This document shows positions 1-8,985 of a stretch of 64,000 bases of DNA, piece by piece. How positions within the stretch are numbered: position 1 is the stretch's first letter; each line of letters begins with the position of its first letter. The position numbers and the translations under genes are program-made. The notes beneath the pieces are model-generated. The model made no database searches and was not told the origin of the DNA. It worked only from the letters and a program-made list of their open reading frames with translations. Source of the stretch: CAUZIZ01 sp965218775 (GTDB lineage: Bacteria; Acidobacteriota; UBA6911; RPQK01; JAJDTT01); assembly GCA_965218775.1 (NCBI GenBank), contig CBDCLS010000005.1, positions 2,356,001-2,420,000 on the forward strand, in the 5' to 3' direction.

Positions 1-384
1 GAAGCGATACAGCGTCATGACCTTGTGTTGCTGAGCGACGATCCCTGGTTTGTCCCTCAGAGACTGCCAGTCCAGACCATCCGAGCTTACTTCTATCCGG
101 GTCATGGAGGGGACGTCTATCTTCCAGTCCTGCCACCAACTTCTGTCCGCTGCCGCCATGACGTATCGGTGTTCCGCGGGCCCTCCGGGGTTCAGTAGGA
201 CCGACCTCACCTCGACACCGGCCTCGGTCCGGAGCAGATTATTGTCTCGGCTGCCATTGAATTCGGTCAGGCCAAGCTGGGGTTTTCGCCAGCTAACCCC
301 GTCTTCGCTCTCGGCATAGGCGACGTGGGTCGTCTTACCTGCTTGAGCCTGATACCAGAGCCGCCACCGGTTCTCCTCGCGGAC
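1..384 (-). pseudogene. 3' part of IS-interrupted secreted beta-propeller (GH32-like) lipoprotein gene
   Basis: The minus strand is open from 384 to the left edge of the window and reads a beta-propeller-type protein: an LWYQAQ strand, then YAESEDGVSWRKP, LGLTEFNGS and NNLL. These are typical of glycosidase-like five-bladed propellers (GH32/43-like fold) in Acidobacteriota and Planctomycetes. There is no start codon because an IS256-type element (385-1723) separates this part from its 5' half at 1732-2031. Deleting the IS and one copy of the 8-bp target duplication rejoins the codons in frame as SVVRE-ENRWRLWY. The gene continues past the left edge. Substrate is unknown. Confidence 0.75.
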
Positions 385-1723
385 GGTTAAGCAACCGTTT
401 TTCTGTAATTTTCTTTAGGGCCTGTAGGGAAGAATTGCTCCACTTGTGTTTTCCAGCCGGCCAGGTTTAGGTATTGCCGGCCGGTTAACCACTCCTCGTG
501 TATCTCTGCAAGCACAGCCGAGATGAGCCGCAGCGCCGACGCTTCGTGGGGAAAGATTCCCACCACCCGGGTTCGTCTCCGGATCTCCCGGTGCAGTCTC
601 TCCAGTCCGTTGATGGTTCGGATCCTTCGCCACCAGCTCCTCGGAAAATCAAACACTGTCAGCCCTTCATCCACGTTCTCTTCCAGCCAGCTCACGAACT
701 CCGGTGCAATCTTTTCGAACTTCTTGACGACTTTACCCTTGAGCTCCTCGGCATCTTCTCGAGACGGGGCATCGAAAATGTCCCGCATGGCCTGGGCGAT
801 GCGGGGCTTGTCCTCTTTGCGGCGAGCATATTGTTGGGCGTTTTTACTCAGGTGAAACTGACAACGGTTCCAGGGCACCGACGGATAAACTGCCCGCCTG
901 GCCGCCTTCAGTCCTTCGTGATCGTCACTGACAAACAGCTCGACCCCTCTCAGTCCACGCTTGTGCAGATCTCCCAGAAACCCTCGCCAATGCACCTCCG
1001 CTTCACTGATCCTGGTGCTCAGACCCAACACCTCCCGCGTTCCGAAACGATTGACTCCTATGGCTTTCAGGATGGCCACGTCCTGCACCCTGCCGCCTCT
1101 TCGAACCTTCTCGTAGTGGGCATCCAGATACACGATCGGATACTCTCCCAGCTCCCGGCTTCGAAACTCTTCCAGCTCTTCGTCCAGCATCCCGGCCACT
1201 CTCGAGACCTGGGTGGCCGAGATCTCCAACCCACACAGCTGCTCCGTGATCTCGGTGACTTTCCTCGTCGAGACTCCCATCACATACATCTCGGCAATGG
1301 CCAGCTTCAGGGCCTTCTCCGAACGGCAACCCCTCTCCAGCGACTTGGGATAAAACCTCAACCCACGCACCTGTGGAATCTCCAAGTGCAGCTCTCCCAC
1401 TCGAGTCTGAATCCGCTTGCCTTTGAATCCGTTTCGATAGCCTCGCCGACTGGCTGTTCTCTCGTACGCTTCCGCTCCCAGAAACTCGCTTCTTTCCAAC
1501 TGCATGGCCACGTTGAACAGCTTCTCCAGGATTCCTCGAAAGGCTTCTGTTCCTTCCTCGATCAACTCCGCCAGGATCTCCCGTGGTACTCTCTTTTCCA
1601 GGTCTGGGTTCATTTGATTCTCCTTGCCAGATAGACGTTTCTGTTTTTGGAGAATCCTGTCCCAGACCTCTGTCTTTCCGACCCAGGCCTGACCAGAATT
1701 TACAGAAAAGAAGTTACGCTACT
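385..1723 (-). mobile_element. IS256-family insertion sequence
   Basis: The element is 1,339 bp and carries one transposase gene. It is flanked by an 8-bp direct repeat TCGCGGAC at 377-384 and 1724-1731, the usual duplication size for IS256. The ends are imperfect inverted repeats: read inward, both contain a TTTTCTGTAA core 14 bases from the tip. It sits inside a lipoprotein/beta-propeller gene whose reading frame is restored by exact removal. The intact transposase and perfect target duplication suggest a recent insertion. Confidence 0.9.
387..1613 (-). CDS. IS256-family transposase (mutator type)
   Basis: The protein is 408 aa, the normal length for IS256 transposases. Visible family motifs are the N-terminal RRGYRNGFKGKR region, catalytic Asp candidates in YLDAHYEKVR and VSDDHEGL, the CQFHLSKNAQQY motif and the C-terminal catalytic Glu in NGLERLHREIRRRTRVVG, which matches the family signature. 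It catalyses cut-and-paste or copy-out movement of the host IS. The start (MNPDLEKR) lies about 110 bp inside the right end of the element and the stop is within 3 bp of its left end. No frameshift is seen, so it is probably active. Confidence 0.95.
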   Translation of the reverse strand: MNPDLEKRVPREILAELIEEGTEAFRGILEKLFNVAMQLERSEFLGAEAYERTASRRGYRNGFKGKRIQTRVGELHLEIPQVRGLRFYPKSLERGCRSEKALKLAIAEMYVMGVSTRKVTEITEQLCGLEISATQVSRVAGMLDEELEEFRSRELGEYPIVYLDAHYEKVRRGGRVQDVAILKAIGVNRFGTREVLGLSTRISEAEVHWRGFLGDLHKRGLRGVELFVSDDHEGLKAARRAVYPSVPWNRCQFHLSKNAQQYARRKEDKPRIAQAMRDIFDAPSREDAEELKGKVVKKFEKIAPEFVSWLEENVDEGLTVFDFPRSWWRRIRTINGLERLHREIRRRTRVVGIFPHEASALRLISAVLAEIHEEWLTGRQYLNLAGWKTQVEQFFPTGPKENYRKTVA

Positions 1724-1731
1724 TCGCGGAC

Positions 1732-2031
1732 CACACTTACACCCTGTGCCCGATCTTCGTCCGGTTCTCCGGCAAGGCCTCGTGAAATGATGGGATTCCC
1801 GGAATACTTCTCAGGTTGAAGCATCTGAATCTTGAGCCCTCGAGTAGAGGGGATAGAGTAGTCATCAAAGGCAAAGAGGACTACCCCGTCCTCAGCGCTG
1901 ATGGGCTTGCCGGCATGGACTGTAACCGCCTTCCCTGCGTTGGTCCCAGGTGGTTCGACCTTCCCACAGCTGGCCAGGACAAAGGCAGAAAGTCCAGCAA
2001 GGATCGTCAGGTTTCGAGCTCTGGTGCTCAT
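1732..2031 (-). pseudogene. 5' part of IS-interrupted lipoprotein gene
   Basis: This is the N-terminal half of the gene continued at 1-384. The start chosen is ATG at 2031, with GGAGGAAG directly upstream; a start at 2058 is possible but would place nine residues before a clean lipoprotein signal (LSAFVLASC, lipobox Cys about residue 22). The mature part carries FAFDDYSIPSTRGLKIQML and QPEKYSGNPIISRG, which resembles the first strand of the glycosidase-like propeller whose later strands lie across the IS. The IS adds the codons V-A and a stop. The product is expected to be an outer-surface lipoprotein, now truncated. Confidence 0.75.
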
Positions 2032-2249
2032 GGCTTCCTCCACCGTTCTTCTTATCACAAGCAGCCAGGCAGCGCCCCGAAAGTCCGCATCACGGTCCGG
2101 ACAGCGACGCCTACATCAATAGGCGGAATTCAGTGTCCAGCCTCCTGGACTTGAGGTCAATCCCAACGGGATTGCGTATTGTTCGACCGGACACAATGTT
2201 TACATTTTAGACCGATGACATGGTTTACACCTTTAACCTTTCCAGAATG

Positions 2250-2297
2250 GAGTTTCGGACGGCTCGGAGGGCGAGCCCGGAGAGCCGTCCGAAACTC
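2250..2297. terminator. Perfect 16-bp inverted repeat at the transposase 3' end
   Basis: Arms at 2250-2265 and 2282-2297 (GAGTTTCGGACGGCTC and its complement) are perfect and separated by 16 bases. The hairpin covers the stop codon of the IS481 transposase. No T-run follows, so it could be a terminator, an RNA-stabilising hairpin, or a fold that protects the IS from outside transcription. Confidence 0.5.
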
Positions 2298-3477
2298 AAC
2301 GACCGCGTTCTCTCTTCCATCGCCTGGCTTCCGCCGGTGTGAGGATGCGGCTGCGGGCCTCCTCGAAGATGGCCAAGGGGATGTGGGTGAAAAAGAGCCG
2401 AGACCACCCCGGCTCCAGGGGCTGCAACCCGACGGGCTGAGAGGCCAGGGCTTCCCCCAGGAAGACCGCCTCCCCCGCCCAGTAGAACTCGCCGTGTTTC
2501 TGCACCTTTCGCACCGTCCACGAATCCGGATAACTCACCGGGGGCAAGTAGGGCGGCCGGCGACGAGTCGAAGGCGTATAGAATCCAGACGGAGGCTTCA
2601 AACCCAGCGAGTCGTGGGGACGCGCTTCGTTGTACTCGCGACGAAAACGCTCCAGCGCCCGCTGTTGGGAATGCCAAGTCGACTGCGGGGGCGTGGCCGC
2701 CTCCTCCTTCAAGGTTCGATGCATGCGCTCGTGAGCCCCGTTGTCCTGGGGTTTGCCCGGGCGGATGCGCTCCGGGGTAATCCCCAGACGCAGAAACCAC
2801 GTCGAGAGGCGGCTCAGCCCACCCACGCCGCGACTGGCGAAGGGAGTGCCGTTGTCGCTGCGGATCACCTGAGGAAGGCCGTAGCGGTCGAAGGCTCTGT
2901 GAAAGACCTTCTGAACGACAAGCAGTCCCGTGCCGGCCACCAGGCGACAGTCGATCAGATAGCGGGAGTACTGGTCCAGAATGGTCAGCGGATCGCAGCG
3001 GGTCCCATCCCCCGCGCAAAACCATCCCTTGAAATCGACGCTCCAGACGTCGTTGGCCTCCACGGCCCGACGCAACGGAGACAGGTAGGGCGGGGAGCGA
3101 CGGCGACGGCGCTGCGGCCGATTCAGACCGGCTCGGCCAAGAATCTCCCCGATGGTGCTCGCCGCCGGCGGCTTCTCTCCGGCCTGCTCGAGCCTCCAGC
3201 GAATCTTGCGCGGCCCCCAACGGGGGTGCTGCTGACGCAGCTGCACAATCTGCTCCCGAACCCTCCCGCTGACCGAGCTCGCCGGACGATGCGGCGCCCG
3301 CGAACGATCCTCCAGACCCTCGAGGCCCTCGGCCTGAAACCGTCGGTACCACTTGTAGCCGATCACCCGACTGATCCCGTAGCGCCGACACAGCTCGGAG
3401 ACGCTCTCCAGACCTTCTTCGACTTCCAACACAAAACGCACTCTTTGCTTCATGACACTGGCTTCTTTCCACGGCAT
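2296..3477 (-). CDS. IS481-family transposase (integrase core)
   Basis: The protein is 393 aa with an N-terminal helix-turn-helix (SVSELCRRYGISRVIGYKWYRR), a second winged HTH, and an rve integrase core. Catalytic residues of the DDE triad are visible in WSVDFKGWF, VIRSDNGTPF and ERMHRTLKEE. The start MPWKEASVMKQR matches the usual opening of this family. It carries a C-terminal extension of about 90 residues after the integrase core. It is intact and encoded entirely within the IS at 2181-3550. Confidence 0.95.
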   Translation of the reverse strand: MPWKEASVMKQRVRFVLEVEEGLESVSELCRRYGISRVIGYKWYRRFQAEGLEGLEDRSRAPHRPASSVSGRVREQIVQLRQQHPRWGPRKIRWRLEQAGEKPPAASTIGEILGRAGLNRPQRRRRRSPPYLSPLRRAVEANDVWSVDFKGWFCAGDGTRCDPLTILDQYSRYLIDCRLVAGTGLLVVQKVFHRAFDRYGLPQVIRSDNGTPFASRGVGGLSRLSTWFLRLGITPERIRPGKPQDNGAHERMHRTLKEEAATPPQSTWHSQQRALERFRREYNEARPHDSLGLKPPSGFYTPSTRRRPPYLPPVSYPDSWTVRKVQKHGEFYWAGEAVFLGEALASQPVGLQPLEPGWSRLFFTHIPLAIFEEARSRILTPAEARRWKRERGR

Positions 3478-3550
3478 CCTTTCTTAATACCGCATGCATC
3501 TGTAAACCATGTGTCCGGTCCGTTTTGTAAATCATGTTCCCGGTTCGTAC

Positions 3551-3650
3551 CGTATTCCAGCCCAGGGTTTCCCAACCCTGGGGAATTGCCGCCTTTGGAT
3601 TCATCCCTGAAGGGGATGCGTACAGGGGGAAACGGGGAATTGCGCACGCC
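3551..3650. repeat. Hairpin-rich intergenic repeat, split by the IS481 element
   Basis: The stretch contains a strong hairpin (CCCAGGGTTTCCCAACCCTGG, written here in its two halves CCCAGGG and CCCTGG) and a second GATTCATCCCTGAAGGGGAT palindrome. Its other half is at about 2155-2180, where AATCCC-AAC-GGGATT forms another hairpin. The IS481 element lies between them. It directly adjoins the point where the symporter reading frame stops making sense, so it probably took part in truncating that gene. Confidence 0.5.
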
Positions 3651-3651
3651 A

Positions 3652-4045
3652 AGCGCTTCAACAGAAAGGCCAGAGTAGTGAGGAGGTGGGAGCCCGGACC
3701 GAGGCGGTGGTCCACGTACTGGTAAACCGTCGTGACTCGATAGCGGTGAAAGACGGGCAGGAAGACGTACAGGACCAGCAGCAGCACTGGCAGTACCATC
3801 GGAGCGATCGTGATGTACTGAAGGTCCTGGCTGTAGACGTATCCAGTCGTGCTAAGAAGGCCGTTAGCGCTGAAAAGGGAGACGACAATGGAAAGGCCCA
3901 GGGGAAACCAGCCGAAGCGTCGTCCCGCCAGGAAAAAGTCTTCCGAGGTTTTCACTCCCCGGGCAAAGTAGCTTCCCAGGCCGACCACGGCCACCAGGTA
4001 GACCGCCAGGACCAGAAAATCGAGTCGTTCAAGGGTGGTCTCCAA
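3652..4045 (-). pseudogene. N-terminal remnant of a sodium:solute symporter (SSS family)
   Basis: About 131 codons of a sodium:solute symporter remain: N-terminal helix FLVLAVYLVAVVGLGSYFA, the family motif TSEDFFLAGRR, helix 2 with WFPLGLSIVVSLFSANGLL, and helix 3 with PMVLPVLLLVLYVFLPVF, then YQYVDHRLGP. Complete members have 13 or more helices and over 500 residues. After AFLLKR the frame runs into the hairpin repeat and the IS481 element, so the rest is lost. A different symporter of the same family is cut by the right window edge (62824 onwards). Confidence 0.8.
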
Positions 4046-4134
4046 GGGAGCTCCTTTTGGTCCAAGTCCCAGCTAAAGGGTAGCAAGCGACCTCATACCG
4101 CCGAGCAGCATTGTGGCATCTAGATTGGCATCGT

Positions 4135-4300
4135 CTTCTTTCCTTTGCCCTTGCCTTCAAACTTGCCTTTGCCTGTGCCTTTGCCTTCCCCCCTTAGTCT
4201 GTCGTCTTGCGTCAGGGTGAGGCAAGGGCAGGGGTGAGGACCAAGGCAAAGGCAAAGGCAAAGGCACGTGGAAGGGCCAGGGCAAAGGCAAGGGAGCGCT
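4135..4300. repeat. Low-complexity CTTTGCC/GGCAAAG inverted repeat (copy 1)
   Basis: The left half is a run of degenerate TTGCCT/CTTTGC hexamers and the right half is the complementary GGCAAA run, so the whole folds into a long imperfect hairpin. A second copy of the same structure lies at 9215-9400; both share the stretch CCTTCAAACTTGCCTTTGCC followed by TGTGCCTTTGCCTTCC. No gene is seen in 4046-4345. Confidence 0.75.
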
Positions 4301-4345
4301 TCCCATACTTGATCAGTTTGTGAACTTTTCGCTGACCAAGGGTCT

Positions 4346-5146
4346 CTATTCGGCGAACTCGATCTTCACACTGTCGAACATCAGCAGCCCCTTGGGAAGC
4401 TGCTCCTGATCTACCGGGTAGTCCGCACCTGCCCTGGGCCCGTGCAGATCAGGGACGTCCCCACAGAGAGGAACCACCTTCAGCGGAAACCAGACAAAGA
4501 TGATGTCGATGTTGACGTCCGAAAGCACCTTGTCAATGTCGTCACAACCGTACTCATCCGTCATGTCGTGCCGAGATCCGAGGCAGGTCCACTGGCTCGG
4601 GTCTGGAGTCAGCGTTACGGTTTGTTCATTCCACTCGCGAGAGACCTGGAAGGGCCGTCCGCTAAGCACGAAGTTGGGGGTCGTCTTGTCCGTCTTGGAT
4701 TGGACCAATAACAGGAGTTCGGCACCCTGGGTGTCTACCTCTCCCCTGAGACGTACGGTCATACGGGCATCGGTAAAGTCTCTTCCGAATCCCTGCTCTA
4801 CGAAAGAGTTGTTGGTGTAGGGCAGAAGGCCCGGCTCCACCTTCTGGTACCATTCGCCGTTGGTGTACAGCCACATGACCAGATGGAGATATCCGGCTCC
4901 CGGGGGCGCATGGTTGGCATCCAGGAACCAGGGGCTGTGACAGTAGGCCACCCCATCCCATACCGGAAGGGCGTAGCGTCGATCCGCATACCATCCCCCG
5001 TTGCCGTTGTCGAAGGTTTCTAGGTAGACTTTACCTCCGTTCTGCGGAGAGGGCGTTTCTGTCTGTGGGGCCTCTTTTTCTACAGAGCAGTGGACCACCA
5101 GCGGCAAAAGAGCAATACAGGCGAAAATCTTCAGATGGTTGGGCAT
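4346..5146 (-). CDS. Hypothetical lipoprotein with a jelly-roll-like domain
   Basis: This 266-aa protein starts with a lipoprotein signal (IACIALLPLVVHC, lipid-modified Cys about residue 20) followed by a Pro/Thr/Glu linker. The rest is rich in aromatic residues and short beta strands (YLETFDNGNGGWYADRRYA near the start, FDSVKIEFAE at the end). That pattern is common in carbohydrate-binding or laminin-G-like sandwich domains. No catalytic motif is recognised. It is the first gene before a long repeat region and is not in an obvious operon. Its role is probably at the cell surface; the function is unknown. Confidence 0.75.
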   Translation of the reverse strand: MPNHLKIFACIALLPLVVHCSVEKEAPQTETPSPQNGGKVYLETFDNGNGGWYADRRYALPVWDGVAYCHSPWFLDANHAPPGAGYLHLVMWLYTNGEWYQKVEPGLLPYTNNSFVEQGFGRDFTDARMTVRLRGEVDTQGAELLLLVQSKTDKTTPNFVLSGRPFQVSREWNEQTVTLTPDPSQWTCLGSRHDMTDEYGCDDIDKVLSDVNIDIIFVWFPLKVVPLCGDVPDLHGPRAGADYPVDQEQLPKGLLMFDSVKIEFAE

Positions 5147-5262
5147 GACTCTCCTCCAACTGGGACCGATGACTGATTCTTCCTAATTGTCGGCCGCAGC
5201 TAAGCCGATTCTATCGTTGTATAACACAGGATAATATGGGGCCCAATCCTCGACACCGATTG

Positions 5263-5538
5263 CTAGTACCATGTCACACATGTAGTGGCGGGTTTGCAGA
5301 TGGGGCTTGCGAGGCGAGATCAAGGCGGGAGGAGGAAGACGATGCTTGGCCATCTTCGACGACGACCAACACAGAGATCGTCCGCAACCCCCGTCTGCCC
5401 TGTGGGTGGCGACGGGACGGGCCGATGGCTTTGTCTCTCCTCCTCCACGATGAAAAACATCGCGTCGTCGTCGTTTCGCGCCCTCGACGCCGTCGCGCTC
5501 GCCACAAACCCGACACTACATGTGTGACATGGTACTAG
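5263..5538. repeat. MITE-like palindromic element (family R2, long copy)
   Basis: The outer ends are an inverted repeat of about 25 bp (CTAGTACCATGTCACACATG and its complement) with TA inside each tip, consistent with TA-targeting IS630-type mobilisation. The inner left part (about 5289-5400) is homologous to 46752-46862, including the shared CATCTTCGACGACGACCAAC block. ORFs on both strands here only reflect the palindrome. Nothing else is seen in 5147-5696 apart from the helicase upstream region. Confidence 0.8.
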
Positions 5539-5696
5539 GGGGTTTCCGTGTTTGAATGCAGTCACAGGTCAATGGGACAATCACTTGTGAAGAAATCTTC
5601 TAGCGAGGCTCCTCTATTTAAGGGAAGGCTTAGTGTAGGCCAGCCGCGCGGTTCTCGATCAAATCTAGTTTCCCGATCTTCCGCTTAGCAATTGCC

Positions 5697-8600
5697 ATGA
5701 CTCCATTGACCGCCCAGTTGGCTCGATCCTTTTCCTTCGCCGTCCGGACTCGTGGTCAGGGCTATTTTCTCCAAGGCGCGGTAGAGATCGTCGAGGTCGG
5801 CACCAGATCGATCAGGGCTCTTGTCCAGGGATCGTCCCTGTATGTCGTGACCGTATCGTGGAGCTCAGTGGACCTCTCGGTGGAGGTGGACTGCTCTTGT
5901 CCCTATTTCAATGATCGTGGGCTTTGCAAGCACATCTGGGCGACTCTGCTCCAGGTGGACTCCGAGGATTCGGTTCAGGAGGCCGAGTCGAGGCCAGCTA
6001 CGAGCGGTCTCGGAAGCGATCGGCCGCGCGAGGAGAATAGTCGGCTGGTCTCCAGGAAAGGCCCGACAAAGACACTCTGGAAAAAGCAGCTGGACAGAAT
6101 ACAGGCTTCGATGGTGGCTCCAGCGGCTTCGGTTGGAGAATCACGAGACGAGGTGGTCTACATCATCGACGTGGAAAAGACGCTGAAGACAGGCATGCTC
6201 TGCATCGAAGTCGCGGAGCGACGTCTGCGCAAGGACGGCAAGTGGGGAAGGCCGAGAGCCAGGAGAATTCCTTTTAGCCGGATCCCCAAGCTCCCCGATC
6301 CGTTGGATCGACAGATCCTCTCGTTGCTCGACGGTGCCCGAGACGATACAGGACCCGGCTCTTACCAATACGATTATCCGTCCTACACGTCGCTGCGAAG
6401 CCGCTACCGGTTGCCCGAAGCCATCCAGGAAACCCTGGCTCTGCTGATGTGCCAAAGTGAGCATTGCTTTTTGCGGAGTGAGCAGGAAGATGATCCAGTA
6501 CCAATGCGCTGGGACGATGAGGGGAAGTGGGTGTTTGAGCTAGAGATCTCACCCGATTCTGTGCCCGGCCATTTCACGGTAACCGGAAGGCTGCGACGCG
6601 GGGAGCAGAGCATGTCGCTCTCAGAGCCGGTCTTGTTGACGTCCGGCGGCCTGGTGTTTACCAGCGAAGGTGTGGCGCGACTCGAGCACCACGGCGCCTT
6701 TGCCTGGATCGCCATGCTGCGTCGGGATGGGCGTGTCGTCGTTCCTGCCGACCGGCGGGGAGATCTGTGGGAAGTACTCATGCTGGTTCCGAGCCCTGCT
6801 CTCCTCAACTTGCCGGCTGCGCTCAAGTACGAGGAAGTTCCGATCACTCCGGTTCCGAGCCTGAAGCTGCGCAGCCCGCGCTTTCCAGGGGAGCGGTTGC
6901 AGGCTGAGCTCTTCTTTGATTATGAGGGCCGGTTGGTCGAGCCGGATGACCCCAAACACCGCTTTCTTGGGTCCGACGGGGACCGAGTCGTCGTGCGTGA
7001 CCTGGAACATGAGTCGGAGGCTCGGTCGCTCCTGGGCGCAGTCGGTTTTCAGTGGGTCCACGATGCTTGGCGGGACACGACAAGTCTGAAGCTGTCGCCG
7101 TCGAGATTGGACCGGGCAGTGTCCACTTTAACCCGAGAAGGGTGGCGCGTAGAGGCCGAGGGTCGCCTCTACCGGAGTTCCAGCTCTTTCAGCGTCCGGG
7201 TCGAGTCGGATATCGACTGGTTCGAAGTTCAAGGCAGTGTGCAGTTCGGCGACCAGAAGGTCGCCTTGCCGGAGCTGCTTAAAGCATTGCGGCGGGGCGA
7301 AGACTTCATTCCCCTGGACGATGGAAGCCTCGGCATTCTCCCCAAGGAATGGCTGGACCGGTACGGAATCCTGGGCGATCTGGGTGTTTCCCAGAAGGAA
7401 AGCCTGCGTTTCTCTCGCAGCCAGGTGGTGCTGATCGACGCTCTACTTGCTTCCCAGCCCGAAGCCTCCTTCGATAAGGTCTTCGAACGGGCCAGAGATC
7501 AACTACTCCACTTCGAAGGGATCCGAGCCGTAGCCGAGCCCGCCAGCTTTTCCGGTCGACTCAGAAGCTACCAGCGTGAGGGACTGGGGTGGATGGGATT
7601 TCTGCAGGAGTTTGGCTTTGGGGGCTGTTTGGCCGACGATATGGGACTGGGTAAGACGGTTCAGGTTCTGGCTCTGCTCGAGGGCCGCCGTCTGCGCAAC
7701 GGAGACGCTAGCAATGGCAAGAGGGCTCCAGGAGGAGAGCGATCAGCCGCTTCCCTGGTAGTTGTCCCCCGATCCATTGTCTACAACTGGCAGCAAGAGG
7801 CGGCCCGCTTTGCCCCGCAACTCCGTGTTCTCGATCACACCGGGTTGAGACGAGGCAAAGACGCCGCTGCCTTCGATGACTACGATCTGGTGATTACGAC
7901 CTATGGAACCTTGCGTCGCGATGCAGCCTTTCTGGCCAAGGCACAGTTCGACTACGTGATCCTCGACGAGGCTCAAGCCATCAAGAATCCCAAAACAGCC
8001 TCCGCCAAGGCTGCGCGGCTGCTCCAGGGCGATCATCGGCTCGCACTCAGCGGGACACCTATTGAGAACCACCTGGGCGAGCTGCTTAGCCTCTTCGAGT
8101 TTCTGAACCCGGGGATGTTGGGACAAGGTTCCAATTCTCTAGGGAGATTGACTGGCGCACGAGCCCCCGACCAGGAAACCATCGGGGTAATGGCGCAGGC
8201 TCTTCGCCCCTTCATCCTGCGTCGTACCAAGGACGAGGTCGCCCGAGATCTGCCTCCCCGGAGCGAGCAGACCATCTTTTGTGAACTTCGAGGTAAGCAG
8301 CGGATCCTCTATGATCAGCTGCGTGATTTCTACCGGCAGTCCCTGACCAAGAAGATCGAAGAACAAGGGCTGAACCGGTCCAAGATAATGGTGCTGGAAG
8401 CTCTGCTGCGTCTTCGGCAGGCCGCCTGTCACCCCGGTCTGGTCGATCCCGAGAAGGCTTCCGATCCGAGCGCAAAGCTCGACCTGTTGAGTGAACAACT
8501 CACTCAGGTGATAGACGAAGGGCACAAGGCTCTGGTGTTTTCGCAGTTCACCAGCCTTCTCTCCCTGGTACGCAAGCACCTGGATGATCAGGCTATCCCC

Positions 8601-8975
8601 TATGAGTATCTGGACGGCCGAACCCGAAAACGAGCACCACGCATAGAGCGGTTCCAGACCGACCCCAGTTGTCAGCTATTCCTGATTAGTCTCAAGGCCG
8701 GAGGCCTGGGCCTGAACCTCACCGCCGCGGATTATGTGTTTCTGCTCGATCCCTGGTGGAACCCGGCGGTAGAGGCGCAGGCCATCGATCGAGCGCATCG
8801 CATCGGACAGACCCGCCAGGTCTTCGCCTATCGGCTGATTGCTAGCAACACTGTCGAGGAGAAGATCCTGGAGCTCCAGAAATCAAAACGCGATCTGGCC
8901 GACGCCATCATCACCCGAGATAACAGCCTCATTCGCAACCTACGCCCCGAAGACCTGGCCTTGCTGCTGTCATAA
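5697..8975 (+). CDS. SNF2-family DEAD/DEAH helicase with N-terminal SWIM zinc finger
   Basis: The protein is 1,092 aa. Residues about 66-79 form a SWIM zinc finger (C-S-C then C-K-H), which binds nucleic acid or protein partners. A long middle region of the bacterial SNF2-associated type follows, then the ATPase: Walker A MGLGKT near residue 648, motif II DEAQ near 757, motif III SGTPIENHLGEL, and in the C-terminal RecA lobe LISLKAGGLGLNLT and QAIDRAHRIGQ near 1028. All catalytic motifs are present, so it should be an active dsDNA translocase, perhaps acting on RNA polymerase or repair complexes like RapA/HepA-type enzymes. It stands alone with repeats on both sides. Confidence 0.95.
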   Translation: MTPLTAQLARSFSFAVRTRGQGYFLQGAVEIVEVGTRSIRALVQGSSLYVVTVSWSSVDLSVEVDCSCPYFNDRGLCKHIWATLLQVDSEDSVQEAESRPATSGLGSDRPREENSRLVSRKGPTKTLWKKQLDRIQASMVAPAASVGESRDEVVYIIDVEKTLKTGMLCIEVAERRLRKDGKWGRPRARRIPFSRIPKLPDPLDRQILSLLDGARDDTGPGSYQYDYPSYTSLRSRYRLPEAIQETLALLMCQSEHCFLRSEQEDDPVPMRWDDEGKWVFELEISPDSVPGHFTVTGRLRRGEQSMSLSEPVLLTSGGLVFTSEGVARLEHHGAFAWIAMLRRDGRVVVPADRRGDLWEVLMLVPSPALLNLPAALKYEEVPITPVPSLKLRSPRFPGERLQAELFFDYEGRLVEPDDPKHRFLGSDGDRVVVRDLEHESEARSLLGAVGFQWVHDAWRDTTSLKLSPSRLDRAVSTLTREGWRVEAEGRLYRSSSSFSVRVESDIDWFEVQGSVQFGDQKVALPELLKALRRGEDFIPLDDGSLGILPKEWLDRYGILGDLGVSQKESLRFSRSQVVLIDALLASQPEASFDKVFERARDQLLHFEGIRAVAEPASFSGRLRSYQREGLGWMGFLQEFGFGGCLADDMGLGKTVQVLALLEGRRLRNGDASNGKRAPGGERSAASLVVVPRSIVYNWQQEAARFAPQLRVLDHTGLRRGKDAAAFDDYDLVITTYGTLRRDAAFLAKAQFDYVILDEAQAIKNPKTASAKAARLLQGDHRLALSGTPIENHLGELLSLFEFLNPGMLGQGSNSLGRLTGARAPDQETIGVMAQALRPFILRRTKDEVARDLPPRSEQTIFCELRGKQRILYDQLRDFYRQSLTKKIEEQGLNRSKIMVLEALLRLRQAACHPGLVDPEKASDPSAKLDLLSEQLTQVIDEGHKALVFSQFTSLLSLVRKHLDDQAIPYEYLDGRTRKRAPRIERFQTDPSCQLFLISLKAGGLGLNLTAADYVFLLDPWWNPAVEAQAIDRAHRIGQTRQVFAYRLIASNTVEEKILELQKSKRDLADAIITRDNSLIRNLRPEDLALLLS

Positions 8976-8985
8976 TCTGCATCTA

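Larger units (their letters stand above)
2181..3550 (-). mobile_element. IS481-type insertion sequence
   Basis: The element is 1,370 bp, carrying a single integrase-type transposase gene. Its ends read inward as GTTCGACCGGACACAATG and GTACGAACCGGGAACATG. Each end carries two spaced copies of a TTTACA-containing box, as in IS481/IS3-like ends. A 6-bp direct repeat CGTATT directly abuts it at 2175-2180 and 3551-3556. It has landed in a hairpin-rich non-coding repeat between the lipoprotein gene and a symporter remnant. Confidence 0.85.

Noticed and set aside
498..1634. Long plus-strand frame opposite the IS256 transposase
   Set aside because: It is the complement of a confident transposase gene and has no protein-like features.
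2179..3678. 499-aa plus-strand frame opposite IS481
   Set aside because: Shadow of the minus-strand transposase; composition is not protein-like.
2225..4045. One 606-aa frame running through the symporter and the IS481 element
   Set aside because: Only its first 131 codons look like protein; the rest is antisense or shifted relative to the true transposase, so I called a symporter remnant instead.
5236..5565. Several overlapping frames on both strands
   Set aside because: All arise from the palindromic R2 element; no conserved protein features.
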